The notes: a model not told the origin generated them from the sequence alone. Numbered from the stretch's first letter, positions 27,337 through 35,239 are shown. The stretch: DNA of 64,000 nt from Flavobacterium nackdongense (GCF_004355225.1 NZ_CP037933.1:3224001-3288000); one strand, 5' to 3'. Program-made: numbers and translations.

Positions 27337-27344
27337 TATATTTG
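27337..27344 (+). promoter_or_regulatory. TAnnTTTG -7 box upstream of the ABC permease
   Basis: TATATTTG, 83 bp before the permease ATG. Confidence 0.45.
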
Positions 27345-27427
27345 CTTTCGAACGCTGAGAAGGTTTGGAGGTTTTGTTCCGGCTAGGATTCTCAGGTTCG
27401 TTCGATAGACCGTATTTAACTATTTCC

Positions 27428-28297
27428 ATGAACACTACAGAAAACTCAGACAATGATTGGTTGTTTGAAATTACACCCAAGAATAAATTCTTTTCGCTCA
27501 ATCTCAAAGAAGTTTGGCAATACCGCGATTTGCTGATGCTATTCGTCAAAAGAGATGTAGTGACGGTGTACAAGCAAACGGTTTTAGGTCCGCTCTGGTA
27601 TTTAATTCAACCTTTGTTTACCTCGGTGACTTTTACGATTATTTTTAATACCGTGGCGGGAATAAAAACAGGCACTATTCCTCCTTTTTTATTCAATTTG
27701 GCCGGGATTATGGTTTGGAATTATTTCACGGCCTGTTTAAGTGGCACTTCCGATACATTCAAGGCAAATGCGAGTATTTTTGGCAAAGTGTATTTTCCCA
27801 GAATCATCACGCCTTTATCTGTAGTCATCTCCAATTTAATCAAATTGGGCATCCAATTTTTAATTTTCGTTGCTTTTTACCTTTACTTTTATGTCAAAGG
27901 AGCGGCTTTGAGTTTGAATGTTTTCGTCTTGTTTTTTCCATTTTTAGTTGTTTTGATGGGCATACTCGGATTGGGTTTAGGGATGCTGATTTCTTCTATG
28001 GTTACTAAATATAGGGATTTGAGTTATTTGATTAGTTTTGGTGTACAATTGCTCATGTACCTTTCGGCGGTGATGTATCCTATGGCATTGATTGGACAAA
28101 AAATGCCTGATTACGCTTGGTTGGTGCAGTACAACCCCTTGGCTTATATTATAGAAACAACTCGGTACATTCTCTTAGGAGTTGGAACCGTTTCGGTTTG
28201 GGGTTTGGTTTATACCGTTTGTATTACGGCTATTATTTTCTTTGCGGGTTTATTGGTTTTTAATAAGACTGAGAAAAGTTTTATTGATACGGTGTAG
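27428..28297 (+). CDS. wzm: Polysaccharide ABC exporter permease (Wzm-like, ABC-2)
   Basis: 289 residues from ATG 27428; an in-frame TTG at 27365 would add an unlikely 21-residue leader. Six hydrophobic segments. VWQYRDLLMLFVKRDVVTVYKQTVLGPLWYLIQPL is the amphipathic start of the ABC-2 polysaccharide/polyol phosphate export family, and YNPLAYIIETTRYILLG is its C-terminal signature. With the Wzt ATPase it would move a finished lipid-linked glycan across the inner membrane. The partner gene is 9.3 kb away at 37.6 kb, an unusual split. Confidence 0.87.
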   Translation: MNTTENSDNDWLFEITPKNKFFSLNLKEVWQYRDLLMLFVKRDVVTVYKQTVLGPLWYLIQPLFTSVTFTIIFNTVAGIKTGTIPPFLFNLAGIMVWNYFTACLSGTSDTFKANASIFGKVYFPRIITPLSVVISNLIKLGIQFLIFVAFYLYFYVKGAALSLNVFVLFFPFLVVLMGILGLGLGMLISSMVTKYRDLSYLISFGVQLLMYLSAVMYPMALIGQKMPDYAWLVQYNPLAYIIETTRYILLGVGTVSVWGLVYTVCITAIIFFAGLLVFNKTEKSFIDTV

Positions 28298-28504
28298 TTT
28301 TAGTGATCAGTGTTCAGTTTCGAGTGATCAGTTGTTCATTGGTTTAATCGCTTAATGGTTTAATCGGTTAATTGAAAATTGCAATTTCCATGGCAAACCT
28401 TAAACCTTAAACCTTTTAAACAACTTCTAACCTTTAACTTCCCCCTTTACATATTCAGTTTGCTATCGTCCAGTTTGTTAAAAATACTGTGCCTAATAGT
28501 TTTT
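28298..28504. repeat. Intergenic repeats of the TTAATCGGTTAA / AAACCTTAAACC family
   Basis: Contains GGTTTAATCGCTTAATGG, TTAATCGGTTAATTG, CAATTTCCATGGCAAACC and AAACCTTAAACCTT. No gene is supported. Confidence 0.5.
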
Positions 28505-28698
28505 ATGAAATCGCCATTAACTAGAAGTTTGCGTAAGCAAACACCCATGAATAAAAAAGGCGATACCATATGTGACCGCTGAAAAATCAAAATTTACACA
28601 TATGAAATCGCCATTAACAAAAAGTTTGCGCAAGCAAACACTAATAAATAAAAAGCGATAACATATATGACCGATGACAAATAAACTTTTACACATAT
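28505..28698. repeat. Two tandem copies of a 95-97 bp repeat with hairpin
   Basis: Copy A 28505-28601 and copy B 28602-28696 are over 80% identical by eye. Each begins ATGAAATCGCCATTAAC and has a GTTTGC(GTAA or GCAA)GCAAAC hairpin, and each ends TTTACACAT. A third copy starts at 28697 but is lost after seven bases. Each copy opens with a short frame (MKSPLTxSLRKQT) of 25 or 19 codons. Too few and too regular for a CRISPR. Confidence 0.65.
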
Positions 28699-28774
28699 GA
28701 AATAAAACTAAATAAAGTGTCAATGTATTGATAAAAAACACTAAAAAAAACGTCATTCGATTGATGTTTTTTAG

Positions 28775-28782
28775 TATTTTTG
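28775..28782 (+). promoter_or_regulatory. TAnnTTTG -7 box of the second DUF4143 ATPase
   Basis: TATTTTTG, 17 bp before the ATG at 28799; a GGGAG ribosome-binding-like sequence follows. Confidence 0.45.
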
Positions 28783-28798
28783 CCAAAAAAAACGGGAG

Positions 28799-29989
28799 AT
28801 GCAAAGATTATACAGTCAATTTTATGAGAAGTATGCCTTGGTACAGACGAGCCAAGTCAGGAATTTTATTAATACCATTGATTGGGACAACCGATTTATT
28901 GGTATTAAAGGCAGCAGAGGAGTGGGAAAAACGACACTTTTGTTGCAATACATCCGATTGAATTTTAAACCTGACAAAAGCGTTTTGTACATCAGCTTGG
29001 ATAATTTATATTTTCTTGAAAACAATTTCTATGATTTGGTAGATGATTTTTATAAAAAAGGTGGACAGTTTATAGCTATTGACGAAGTGCATAAATATGC
29101 CAATTGGGCATTAGAAATTAAAAATATATATGACAACATGCCTAATTTAAAGCTTGTTTTCACGGGTTCTTCCTTGTTGCATATTCATCAAGCCAAAGCC
29201 GATTTAAGCAGGAGAGTGGTAGTATATGATATGCCGGGCTTGTCATTCAGGGAGTTTTTGCAATTTGAAACCAACATCAATTTTAATTGTTATTCGCTGC
29301 ACGAAATTGTTGAAAACCATGTTGGCATAAGCATCGAAATCACACAAAAAGTAAAGCCTTTGCAGCATTTTTCCAATTATTTGAATTACGGATATTATCC
29401 TTTTTATCTGGACAACAAAAGAGCATTTCATCAAAAATTAAGCGAAGTTATACTTACGGTCTTGGAAATCGATATCCCACAATATGCCCTTATTCAAACG
29501 GCCAATATCGTGATGTTGAAGAAGTTATTGGCTGTGATAAGCAATGCTGTTCCTTTTAAGCCTAATATGAATTCAATTAGTGAGCGAACGGGTATTAGCC
29601 TTAACACCATGAAAAATTATTTAAAACTTTTGAATGAGGCGCAACTTCTCAATTTATTGTATGTCGAAGATAAAGGAATCAATAGTTTGGGCAAACCAGA
29701 AAAGATTTATTTAAACAATTCTAATTTGATGTATAATCTGGGAAAAGAAGCGGATATAGGCTCTATTAGGGAAACCTTCTTTTTCAATCAGCTCCAGCAA
29801 GTAAGTAGCGTACATGCTGAACAACAAGTTGATTTTAAAGTGAAAGAAGGCTACATGTTTGAGTTGGGCGGCAGGAATAAAAAACCGCATCAAATACTAA
29901 ATAAGGAAGCCACATTTCTGGTAAAAGATGATATCGAGATAGGAACCGATTTAAATATTCCCTTGTGGTTGTTTGGTTTTTTGTATTGA
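28799..29989 (+). CDS. AAA-family ATPase with DUF4143-like C-terminus (copy 2)
   Basis: 396 residues. Walker A is GSRGVGKTT (38-46), Walker B FIAIDE (91-96), and LVFTGSSLLHIHQAKADLSRR is the sensor/arginine region. YDMPGLSFREFLQFE is shared with copy 3 at 43.6 kb, its close paralog. At the C-terminus QVDFKVKEGYMFELGG keeps the nuclease-like Asp but has Glu-Leu-Gly-Gly where an active PD-(D/E)XK enzyme has Glu-x-Lys. Both paralogs end PLWLFGxLY. Function unknown; it has its own promoter and sits just inside the accessory island after Wzm. Confidence 0.8.
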   Translation: MQRLYSQFYEKYALVQTSQVRNFINTIDWDNRFIGIKGSRGVGKTTLLLQYIRLNFKPDKSVLYISLDNLYFLENNFYDLVDDFYKKGGQFIAIDEVHKYANWALEIKNIYDNMPNLKLVFTGSSLLHIHQAKADLSRRVVVYDMPGLSFREFLQFETNINFNCYSLHEIVENHVGISIEITQKVKPLQHFSNYLNYGYYPFYLDNKRAFHQKLSEVILTVLEIDIPQYALIQTANIVMLKKLLAVISNAVPFKPNMNSISERTGISLNTMKNYLKLLNEAQLLNLLYVEDKGINSLGKPEKIYLNNSNLMYNLGKEADIGSIRETFFFNQLQQVSSVHAEQQVDFKVKEGYMFELGGRNKKPHQILNKEATFLVKDDIEIGTDLNIPLWLFGFLY

Positions 29990-30275
29990 CTGGGTTTAAA
30001 AGTTTAATCGCTTAAATGAAAAAAGCAATGACAATGGCAATGTGAAAATGGTTTAATCGGTTAATTGCTTAATCGCTTAGGCGAAAACAGCAATTTCAAT
30101 GTGAAAATGGTTTAATCGGTTAACTGCTTAATCGGTTAATTGACAATACCAATGGCAATTTCAATTTGAAAAAGTTTAATCGGTTAACTGTTTAATCGGT
30201 TAATTGAAAACGGAATTTCAATGTTTACAGAAAACCTGAAACTTTAAACCTGAAACCCTAAACTCGCAACATAAT
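29990..30275. repeat. Intergenic repeats of the TTAATCGGTTAA family
   Basis: About 280 bp of tandem-like blocks: GGTTTAATCGGTTAATTGCTTAATCG, AAAACAGCAATTTCAATGTG, GGTTTAATCGGTTAACTGC. Followed by TTTAAACCTGAAACCCTAAAC. No gene. Confidence 0.6.
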
Positions 30276-30279
30276 TAAT

Positions 30280-30332
30280 GGTTTAAAAAAAACGGTGCGT
30301 TCGCGGCTTTGTTGTAAAAAATTGTAACTTTG
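30280..30332 (+). promoter_or_regulatory. Repeated promoter module, copy 1
   Basis: GGTTTAAAAAAAAC at 30280 followed 45 bp later by the -7 box TAACTTTG (30325-30332), with GCTTTGTTGTAAAAAATTG between. Three similar modules stand at 32282, 35554 and 37444. Here it precedes a vapC-like fragment and the MNT gene. Confidence 0.6.
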
Positions 30333-30348
30333 TATGAATAGCAGTAAG

Positions 30349-30414
30349 ATGCATTATCTTGGATACCTCTATTTGTGTTTTCTTTTTGAGGTGAAAAATA
30401 AATTTGAAAAATAG
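30349..30414 (+). pseudogene. vapC toxin 5' remnant
   Basis: From the ATG, the DNA reads close to the start of the intact vapC gene at 35863: GGATACCTCTATTTGTG here against GGATACCTCCATTTGCG there, then TTTTCTTTTTGAG in both. A small deletion after the fourth codon puts the frame out and it stops at TAG 30412-30414. The same promoter module stands upstream in both places, but the antitoxin gene is missing here. A remnant of a second VapBC locus. Confidence 0.65.
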
Positions 30415-30421
30415 TAAAATC

Positions 30422-30739
30422 ATGAGAATCGCGACTGCACAAAAAAAATTTATCTATGAGTATTGGGAAGAAAAAGAGCCCTCTAGTCAAGTATTTTTAT
30501 TTGGGTCTAGAGCAGATGATTTAAAAAAAGGGGGAGATATTGATATATTGGTTTTGTCGGATAAAAAAATACCTCATAAGGACTTATTTAAAATGAAACA
30601 GTTATTTTTTTCTAAATTTGGTCCACAAAAAATGGACGTAGTTAGTATGACCAAGAAGGATGAAAGCATGTTTAAAAAACATATTTTGAGTTACGCAAAA
30701 TTATTAAGTTATGAAGGAGTTATTCCAATTAGCCTTTAG
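30422..30739 (+). CDS. MNT-type nucleotidyltransferase (MntA-like antitoxin)
   Basis: 105 residues from ATG 30422. The minimal nucleotidyltransferase motif is complete: FLFGSRADD (28-32) and GGDIDILV (37-44), with the two Asp of DID. In HEPN/MNT pairs the MNT protein neutralises the HEPN ribonuclease, in studied cases by adding AMP to it. A HEPN-like gene follows, originally overlapping this one by 29 bp. An in-frame TTG at 30404 is a less likely start. Confidence 0.82.
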   Translation: MRIATAQKKFIYEYWEEKEPSSQVFLFGSRADDLKKGGDIDILVLSDKKIPHKDLFKMKQLFFSKFGPQKMDVVSMTKKDESMFKKHILSYAKLLSYEGVIPISL

Positions 30740-30776
30740 AGAATCTTTTGAATCTTTTAGCATTGCAATGTAAGGG

Positions 30777-31160
30777 TTGGCTAAGTCTTTTGCACATTGT
30801 AAGGCCATAGGTGTCAAAGAAAATTATGATTTTGCAGAAACCGAAGCCTACGATGCCTTGATTATAAAATTAACTAGAAATTCAGATGTTTTCTTCCAAC
30901 AAATAGTAAAAGGATATTTTAAGCTAAAAGGAGAGGATCATTTGTTTTTTATTGACAGACTTAATTTGTTAGAAAAAATAGGTGTGATCGACAGCGCCGA
31001 TGCCTTAATGGAGTTAAAAAGTTTTAGAAATCAAGCTGTACATGAATATTCGGCAGTTGCCTTTCAGGAATTGTATGAAGAAGCCGTGCAATTGACTCCT
31101 TTTTTTCAAAAAACCGTTTCCGATTTCACTAATTATTTAAAAAGGGAAGGTGCTCTTTAG
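30777..31160 (+). CDS. HEPN-domain toxin, N-terminally disrupted
   Basis: 127 residues if read from TTG 30777. The RNase-like HEPN motif Rx4H is present as SFRNQAVHEY (Arg84, His89), and ENYDFAETEAYDALI is typical of HepT-like toxins beside MNT genes. The same frame opens much earlier, at ATG 30711 inside the MNT gene (MKELFQLAFRESFESF...), but a TAA at 30771-30773 interrupts it six bases before the TTG. The natural protein was therefore probably about 149 residues with helix 1 intact; this copy is either inactive or made by reinitiation at TTG. Confidence 0.7.
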   Translation: MAKSFAHCKAIGVKENYDFAETEAYDALIIKLTRNSDVFFQQIVKGYFKLKGEDHLFFIDRLNLLEKIGVIDSADALMELKSFRNQAVHEYSAVAFQELYEEAVQLTPFFQKTVSDFTNYLKREGAL

Positions 31161-31189
31161 TCGGAGTTTGTAATCAATCAGCTATTCCG

Positions 31190-31330
31190 TAGCCGTAAAA
31201 ATGGAGGATAACAATCATTGAAATTGGCTTAAAAGTTTAATCGGTTAATCGCTTAACTGAAAACAGCAATTTCCATGGCAAACCTTAAACCTTTAAAACA
31301 ACTTCCAATCTCGTAACCTGAAAAACCCAA
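31190..31330. repeat. Intergenic repeats of the TTAATCGGTTAA family
   Basis: GTTTAATCGGTTAATCGCTTAACTG, CAATTTCCATGGCAAACC and ACCTTTAAAACAACTTCC blocks. Confidence 0.5.
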
Positions 31331-31362
31331 AGCTTTGAATAACAACTTAATATAATAGTGAT

Positions 31363-31370
31363 TATCTTTG
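31363..31370 (+). promoter_or_regulatory. TAnnTTTG -7 box of the DUF4160 gene
   Basis: TATCTTTG, 19 bp before the ATG at 31390. Confidence 0.5.
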
Positions 31371-31389
31371 CTAGATAAATGATTCAGCT

Positions 31390-31692
31390 ATGCCGAAACT
31401 GTACGAATATTTAGGAATAATTTTGTTTTTTTATTCTAACGAACATGTGCCAATTCATGTACATGCTAAAAAAGGGGAATTTGAAAGTAAAGCAACATTT
31501 TGCATAGAAAATGGAGTAATAACAGAAATCAAAATCATAAACGTTAAAGGAAGAAAGCCATTAGCAAACAAAGAATTAAAGGATTTTGAAGCATTTTTAG
31601 CAGTTTATTCAGAAAAAATAGTCGAAAAATGGATTGCTTATTTTGTATATCATAAGGAAATCGAATTTGAAAAAATAACAAAAAAACTATGA
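31390..31692 (+). CDS. DUF4160 family protein
   Basis: 100 residues. It has the DUF4160 pattern: a short strand pair with FFYSNEHVPIHVHAKKGEFESKATF (the H-x-P-x-H-x-H core) and then RKPLANKELKDFEAFLAVYSEKIVEKW. DUF4160 genes are usually paired with DUF2442 genes, as here, and the pairs have been proposed to be toxin-antitoxin-like; no activity is established. The partner starts 92 bp downstream, after a 60-nt palindromic element. Confidence 0.82.
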   Translation: MPKLYEYLGIILFFYSNEHVPIHVHAKKGEFESKATFCIENGVITEIKIINVKGRKPLANKELKDFEAFLAVYSEKIVEKWIAYFVYHKEIEFEKITKKL

Positions 31693-31696
31693 TCAG

Positions 31697-31756
31697 ATGA
31701 AACGCCCACGATAATCATCATTGACACACAGAAAAATGGTTATAGGCGTTCCATCT
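31697..31756 (+). repeat. 60-nt palindromic element, copy 2 (DUF4160-DUF2442 gap)
   Basis: Ungapped match to 20352-20411; the ends (ATGAAAC and GTTCCATCT) and the middle TTGACACA are the most conserved parts. The pair A8-T51 of copy 1 is G8-C51 here, which keeps the stem. Ends about 28 nt before the DUF2442 ATG, nearly the same offset as copy 1 from rfbD. Confidence 0.5.
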
Positions 31757-31784
31757 TCCAATAAAAAACAAATATTATATACAG

Positions 31785-32066
31785 ATGAAAATTACGGTTA
31801 GCAATACAGATTATAATCTAGATAAACCTTTATCAATAATTAAGGCTAAAAATCTTGGCAATTATCATATTTTAATTGAGTTTAATAATGGTGTAGAAAA
31901 ATTTGTTGATTTCGCGGATTTTTTATCAAAATCACAACACCAGTCCATAAAAAAATATTTAAACGAAACTCTTTTTGGTACATTTAAAATTATAGACGGT
32001 AATCTCAACTGGAATGATTATGATATGATTTTCCCAATAGCCGATTTATATGATGGAAAAATTTAA
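31785..32066 (+). CDS. DUF2442 family protein
   Basis: 93 residues with the DUF2442 layout: NYHILIEFNNGVEKFVDFADFL, then a short helix, then FGTFKIIDGNLNWNDYDMIFPIADLY near the end. It partners the DUF4160 gene. Many DUF2442 proteins lie next to toxin-like genes and are taken as antitoxins or DNA binders, which is not proven. Confidence 0.82.
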   Translation: MKITVSNTDYNLDKPLSIIKAKNLGNYHILIEFNNGVEKFVDFADFLSKSQHQSIKKYLNETLFGTFKIIDGNLNWNDYDMIFPIADLYDGKI

Positions 32067-32270
32067 CTGAAAATACTAATTTCATTAGCAATGTGAAAAG
32101 GTTTATAGGTTTAATCGCTTAGCCGAAAACAGCAATTTCAATATGAACAGAAAACCTTAAACTTTAAACCTTAAACTTTAAACTTTAAAACCTTTAAACT
32201 GTCACCCTGAGCTCGTCGAAGTGGCAACTTCTAACTTCCATCTTCCCACTTCCCTCCTTAATTTACCTTC
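32067..32270. repeat. Intergenic repeats before the FkbM gene
   Basis: CAGCAATTTCAATATGAAC, AACCTTAAACTTTAAACCTT, then GCTCGTCGAAGTGGC and ACTTCTAACTTCCATCTTCCC. No gene. Confidence 0.5.
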
Positions 32271-32281
32271 ATTGCCTCGAT

Positions 32282-32335
32282 GGTTTAAAAAAACTTCCTG
32301 CCCTAGCGCCTTTGTGACAAAAAAATTTAACTTTG
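32282..32335 (+). promoter_or_regulatory. Repeated promoter module, copy 2
   Basis: GGTTTAAAAAAACTTCCTG at 32282 and TAACTTTG at 32328-32335, 46 bp apart, with GCGCCTTTGTGACAAAAAAA between. It drives the FkbM gene whose TTG start is 64 bp further on. Confidence 0.6.
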
Positions 32336-32399
32336 TACAGTAGTGGCAACAATAGTTTAAACTAGTAACCAAATAACCGATTAATCAAATACCCTTCTC

Positions 32400-33296
32400 T
32401 TGAAAAAGACCATCCATAAAATAATAGAACAACTGGGTTACAAAATTTCGAATATTTCCAAAAAAGAAGCAGAAAAGCAGCGTTTTGTTCAGCGTTTTGC
32501 AGTTGGAAAAGACGCAAATCAATTGGTTTATAATTCAACCGACTATTTATTTGTCATAAAAAAGCATTTTCCGGAACTTAGTCTTGTACCGCACAAGGAG
32601 GGTGTCTTAGCTAGCTTTTCTACTTTGAAATTATACCTTGAAAGCAGTGAGGAATTTTTCATTCTCAAAGAAGTTTTTATCGAAAAGGATTATAACTTAC
32701 TGTCGCAGGAAAACTTTGTTGTTTTTGATATCGGAATGAATATTGGTATTAGTTCCTTGTTTTTTGCCCTCCAAAAAAATGTCAACAAAATTTATTCTTT
32801 CGAACCTGTCGCGACCACCTACCATCAAGCCCAATACAATTTGGCATTGAATCCAAGTTATGCGGCTAAGATTGAAGCTTTCCATTGTGGTTTGGGTGGA
32901 GCAACCCGAGTAGAAAAAGTGCTGTACAATGCACAGGCTAAAGGGAATTGTGGCATAAGACGAGATCTGAGTTTAGTATTAGACGACAAAAATGCTGCTG
33001 AAATTGAAATTAATATCAAAAATGTCGAAGAGGTACTTCCTGCTTTGTTTGCTCAACATCCCAATGAGAAAAAAATCCTGAAAATTGATTGTGAAGGAGC
33101 AGAATATGAGATTCTTCAAAAAATGAACGAGGGTACTTTATTGGCCGAAGTCGATATACTATTGATTGAATGGCATGATAAAGGGGCGACAATCCTAGAA
33201 GATTTATTAGTTGCCCATAATTTCAGTGTCCTTTCCAGACATTTGACTGCGATTACGGGGATGATTTATGCTTTTAAAAATAGATCTCATAAGTAG
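32400..33296 (+). CDS. FkbM-family methyltransferase
   Basis: 298 residues from a TTG start; no ATG lies near the N-terminus. SAM-binding motif I is VFDIGMNIGISSLFFAL, followed by YSFEPVATTYHQAQYNL and KILKIDCEGAEYEILQ, the DxEGxE-type motif of FkbM enzymes. In glycan loci these O-methylate sugars, and a terminal methyl can act as an export cap read by Wzt. This is a candidate for that step with the extended Wzt at 37.6 kb. Confidence 0.82.
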   Translation: MKKTIHKIIEQLGYKISNISKKEAEKQRFVQRFAVGKDANQLVYNSTDYLFVIKKHFPELSLVPHKEGVLASFSTLKLYLESSEEFFILKEVFIEKDYNLLSQENFVVFDIGMNIGISSLFFALQKNVNKIYSFEPVATTYHQAQYNLALNPSYAAKIEAFHCGLGGATRVEKVLYNAQAKGNCGIRRDLSLVLDDKNAAEIEINIKNVEEVLPALFAQHPNEKKILKIDCEGAEYEILQKMNEGTLLAEVDILLIEWHDKGATILEDLLVAHNFSVLSRHLTAITGMIYAFKNRSHK

Positions 33297-33303
33297 TAAG
33301 CCC

Positions 33304-34173
33304 ATGACAACGCCTAAAGTCTCCATTATTGTTCCTTGCTACAACCAAGCCCAATACTTAGATGAATCTTTACAGTCGGTAGCACATCAGACCCATACGG
33401 ATTGGGAATGTTTTATCATCAACGATGGGAGTCAAGATGCTACCGAAGAAGTAGCCAAAAAATGGGAAGCCAAGGACCCGCGTTTTATCTATCTGTTTCA
33501 AGAAAATGGTGGTGTAAGCCATGCCAGAAATGTAGGGATACGGCAAGCAAAATCGCAATTTATACTCACCCTTGATGCCGATGACAAATACGAGGCCAGT
33601 TTTCTCGAAAAGGCCTTGGCAGTGCTAGAAAGTCAGCCTGAAATAGGTATTGTAAGCAGTTGGGGACGTTATTTTACCAATGTGAAGCAGTTGCACATAT
33701 TTAAATCTACCGCGCATTCTGTATCTGATTTTTTGTTTTTTAATGGGTTGAACATGGGTTCTTCACTATTTAGGAAAGAATGTTGGGAAGCAGTAGGAGG
33801 ATATGACGAAAATCCAGAAAACGGTTATGAAGATTGGGAATTTTATCTACGAGTATGCGCTTTTGGATGGAAAGTGCATATTCTAAAAGAAGTATTGTTT
33901 TGCTATAGGCAAAACAATACTTCAAGAAGTGCAGAGATGAACAAGAAACATAACGAGATCCAAAAATACCTTTACCTCAAAAACAAGGATATTTATTGTG
34001 CCCAGTATGAAACTTTGATTGACCAATTCTTGAAAGTATCTGATTTAGAAAAAGCAGAAATCAACAAGTTCAAAAACACCATTGATTATAAATTAGGCGC
34101 TGCTATCCTGCATCCAGTGCGAAAGATAAAATGGTTTTTCTTGAATATTTTCCGGCAAGATTTAAAAATATGA
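33304..34173 (+). CDS. GT2 glycosyltransferase
   Basis: 289 residues from ATG 33304, chosen over ATG 33268 which would overlap the previous gene. VSIIVPCYNQAQYLDESLQSV, INDGSQDATEEV, ENGGVSHARNVGI and LDADDKYE are the GT2 motifs; GYEDWEFYLRVCAFGW is the acceptor-side motif. The 3' end (LKVSDLEKAEINKFKNTIDYKLGAAI) is repeated as a fragment at 35106-35234, after the next gene. Confidence 0.85.
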   Translation: MTTPKVSIIVPCYNQAQYLDESLQSVAHQTHTDWECFIINDGSQDATEEVAKKWEAKDPRFIYLFQENGGVSHARNVGIRQAKSQFILTLDADDKYEASFLEKALAVLESQPEIGIVSSWGRYFTNVKQLHIFKSTAHSVSDFLFFNGLNMGSSLFRKECWEAVGGYDENPENGYEDWEFYLRVCAFGWKVHILKEVLFCYRQNNTSRSAEMNKKHNEIQKYLYLKNKDIYCAQYETLIDQFLKVSDLEKAEINKFKNTIDYKLGAAILHPVRKIKWFFLNIFRQDLKI

Positions 34174-34244
34174 ATGCTAGGTAATGCATTGGATTATCTT
34201 AAAAACGTGATACTAAAGTAACAGAATTAATTTAATATATAGAA

Positions 34245-35051
34245 ATGAATAAATTTATAAAAAAGCTCTATCGTTTTTTTCTTAAAAAGCCAATTGAGAA
34301 AATTGAATTAAGATTTAATAAAATGGGTAAAAAAAGAGCATGTTATATATGCAATAATAGATTCCACCATTTTAGTAAGTGGCGAGGTGGAACGAGGGCT
34401 GTACCGCTTTGGTTACGCAAATTGGAAATTATTGGTGGTGATTTTGATAATTTTGGATGTCCATTTTGCAATTCAACGGACCGAGAAAGACATTTATTTA
34501 TGTTTTTTGACAAATTAAATTTGTGGAGTAAGATGGGACAAAGTGAAATTCTCCATTTTGCGCCAGAGACCAATTTGAGAAAAAAAATAGAACAGTATAG
34601 ACCATTTAGCTATGTAAAAGCGGATTTGTATTCCAATGATTTGGATATCCAAAAAATTGATGCAACTGCGATTTCTTTTAAAGAGGCATCATTTGATATT
34701 GTTATTTGTAATCACGTACTTGAACACATTCCAAATTATAAAAATGCTTTGATTGAGTTTTTTAGGATTTTAAAACCAGGTGGATTAGCAATTCTCCAAA
34801 CTCCATATTCGAAACTTTTAATCAATAATTTTGAAGATGGAGGAATTAATTCAAACGAGCTACGGTTGATTTTTCACGGGCAAGAAGATCATGTGAGAGT
34901 GTTTGGCGAAAGCACCTTTTTTAAGAGTTTAAAAGACGTTGGATTTATTGTTAATAGAATTAAACATTCTGAATTTTTGAACGAGATAGATTCACGGTAT
35001 TTTGGTGTTAGTGAAGATGAAGATTTAATTCAAGTAATAAAACCACAATAG
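34245..35051 (+). CDS. SAM-dependent methyltransferase with N-terminal zinc-ribbon-like segment
   Basis: 268 residues. Two CxxC pairs (CYICNNRF near residue 34 and CPFCNSTDRERH near residue 73) suggest a bound zinc. The methyltransferase part has LHFAPETNLRKKI, VKADLYSNDLDIQKIDAT, and FDIVICNHVLEHIPNYKNALIEFFRILKPGG, the class I core. It lies between an intact GT2 gene and a fragment of a second copy of that gene, so it seems to have come in by recombination with or between GT2 copies. Confidence 0.75.
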   Translation: MNKFIKKLYRFFLKKPIEKIELRFNKMGKKRACYICNNRFHHFSKWRGGTRAVPLWLRKLEIIGGDFDNFGCPFCNSTDRERHLFMFFDKLNLWSKMGQSEILHFAPETNLRKKIEQYRPFSYVKADLYSNDLDIQKIDATAISFKEASFDIVICNHVLEHIPNYKNALIEFFRILKPGGLAILQTPYSKLLINNFEDGGINSNELRLIFHGQEDHVRVFGESTFFKSLKDVGFIVNRIKHSEFLNEIDSRYFGVSEDEDLIQVIKPQ

Positions 35052-35105
35052 CTGCTAAGTACATTGAAATTTTATATTGCATATTCATTGTTTTTTACAG
35101 TAAAC

Positions 35106-35234
35106 CTAAAAGTATCTGATTTAGAAAAAGCCGAAATCAACAAATTTAGAAACACCATAGATTATAAATTAGGCGCTGCCATTCTTAATCCACTTCGAAA
35201 AATTAAATGGTTTTTCTTGAAACTCCTACAATAA
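35106..35234 (+). pseudogene. GT2 glycosyltransferase 3' fragment
   Basis: The frame encodes LKVSDLEKAEINKFRNTIDY and continues KLGAAILNPLRKIKWFFLKLLQ then TAA, nearly the C-terminus of the GT2 gene at 33304-34173. No start or catalytic part is present. It is the tail of a second allele or copy left after rearrangement. Confidence 0.85.
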
Positions 35235-35239
35235 TTTCA

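Noticed and set aside
27365..27428. TTG start giving the ABC permease 21 more residues
   Set aside because: The added residues are unlike the family and an ATG starts at the expected point.
28505..28698. Tandem hairpin repeats as a mini CRISPR or riboswitch
   Set aside because: Only two copies with no unique spacer between them, and no match to a riboswitch core I know.
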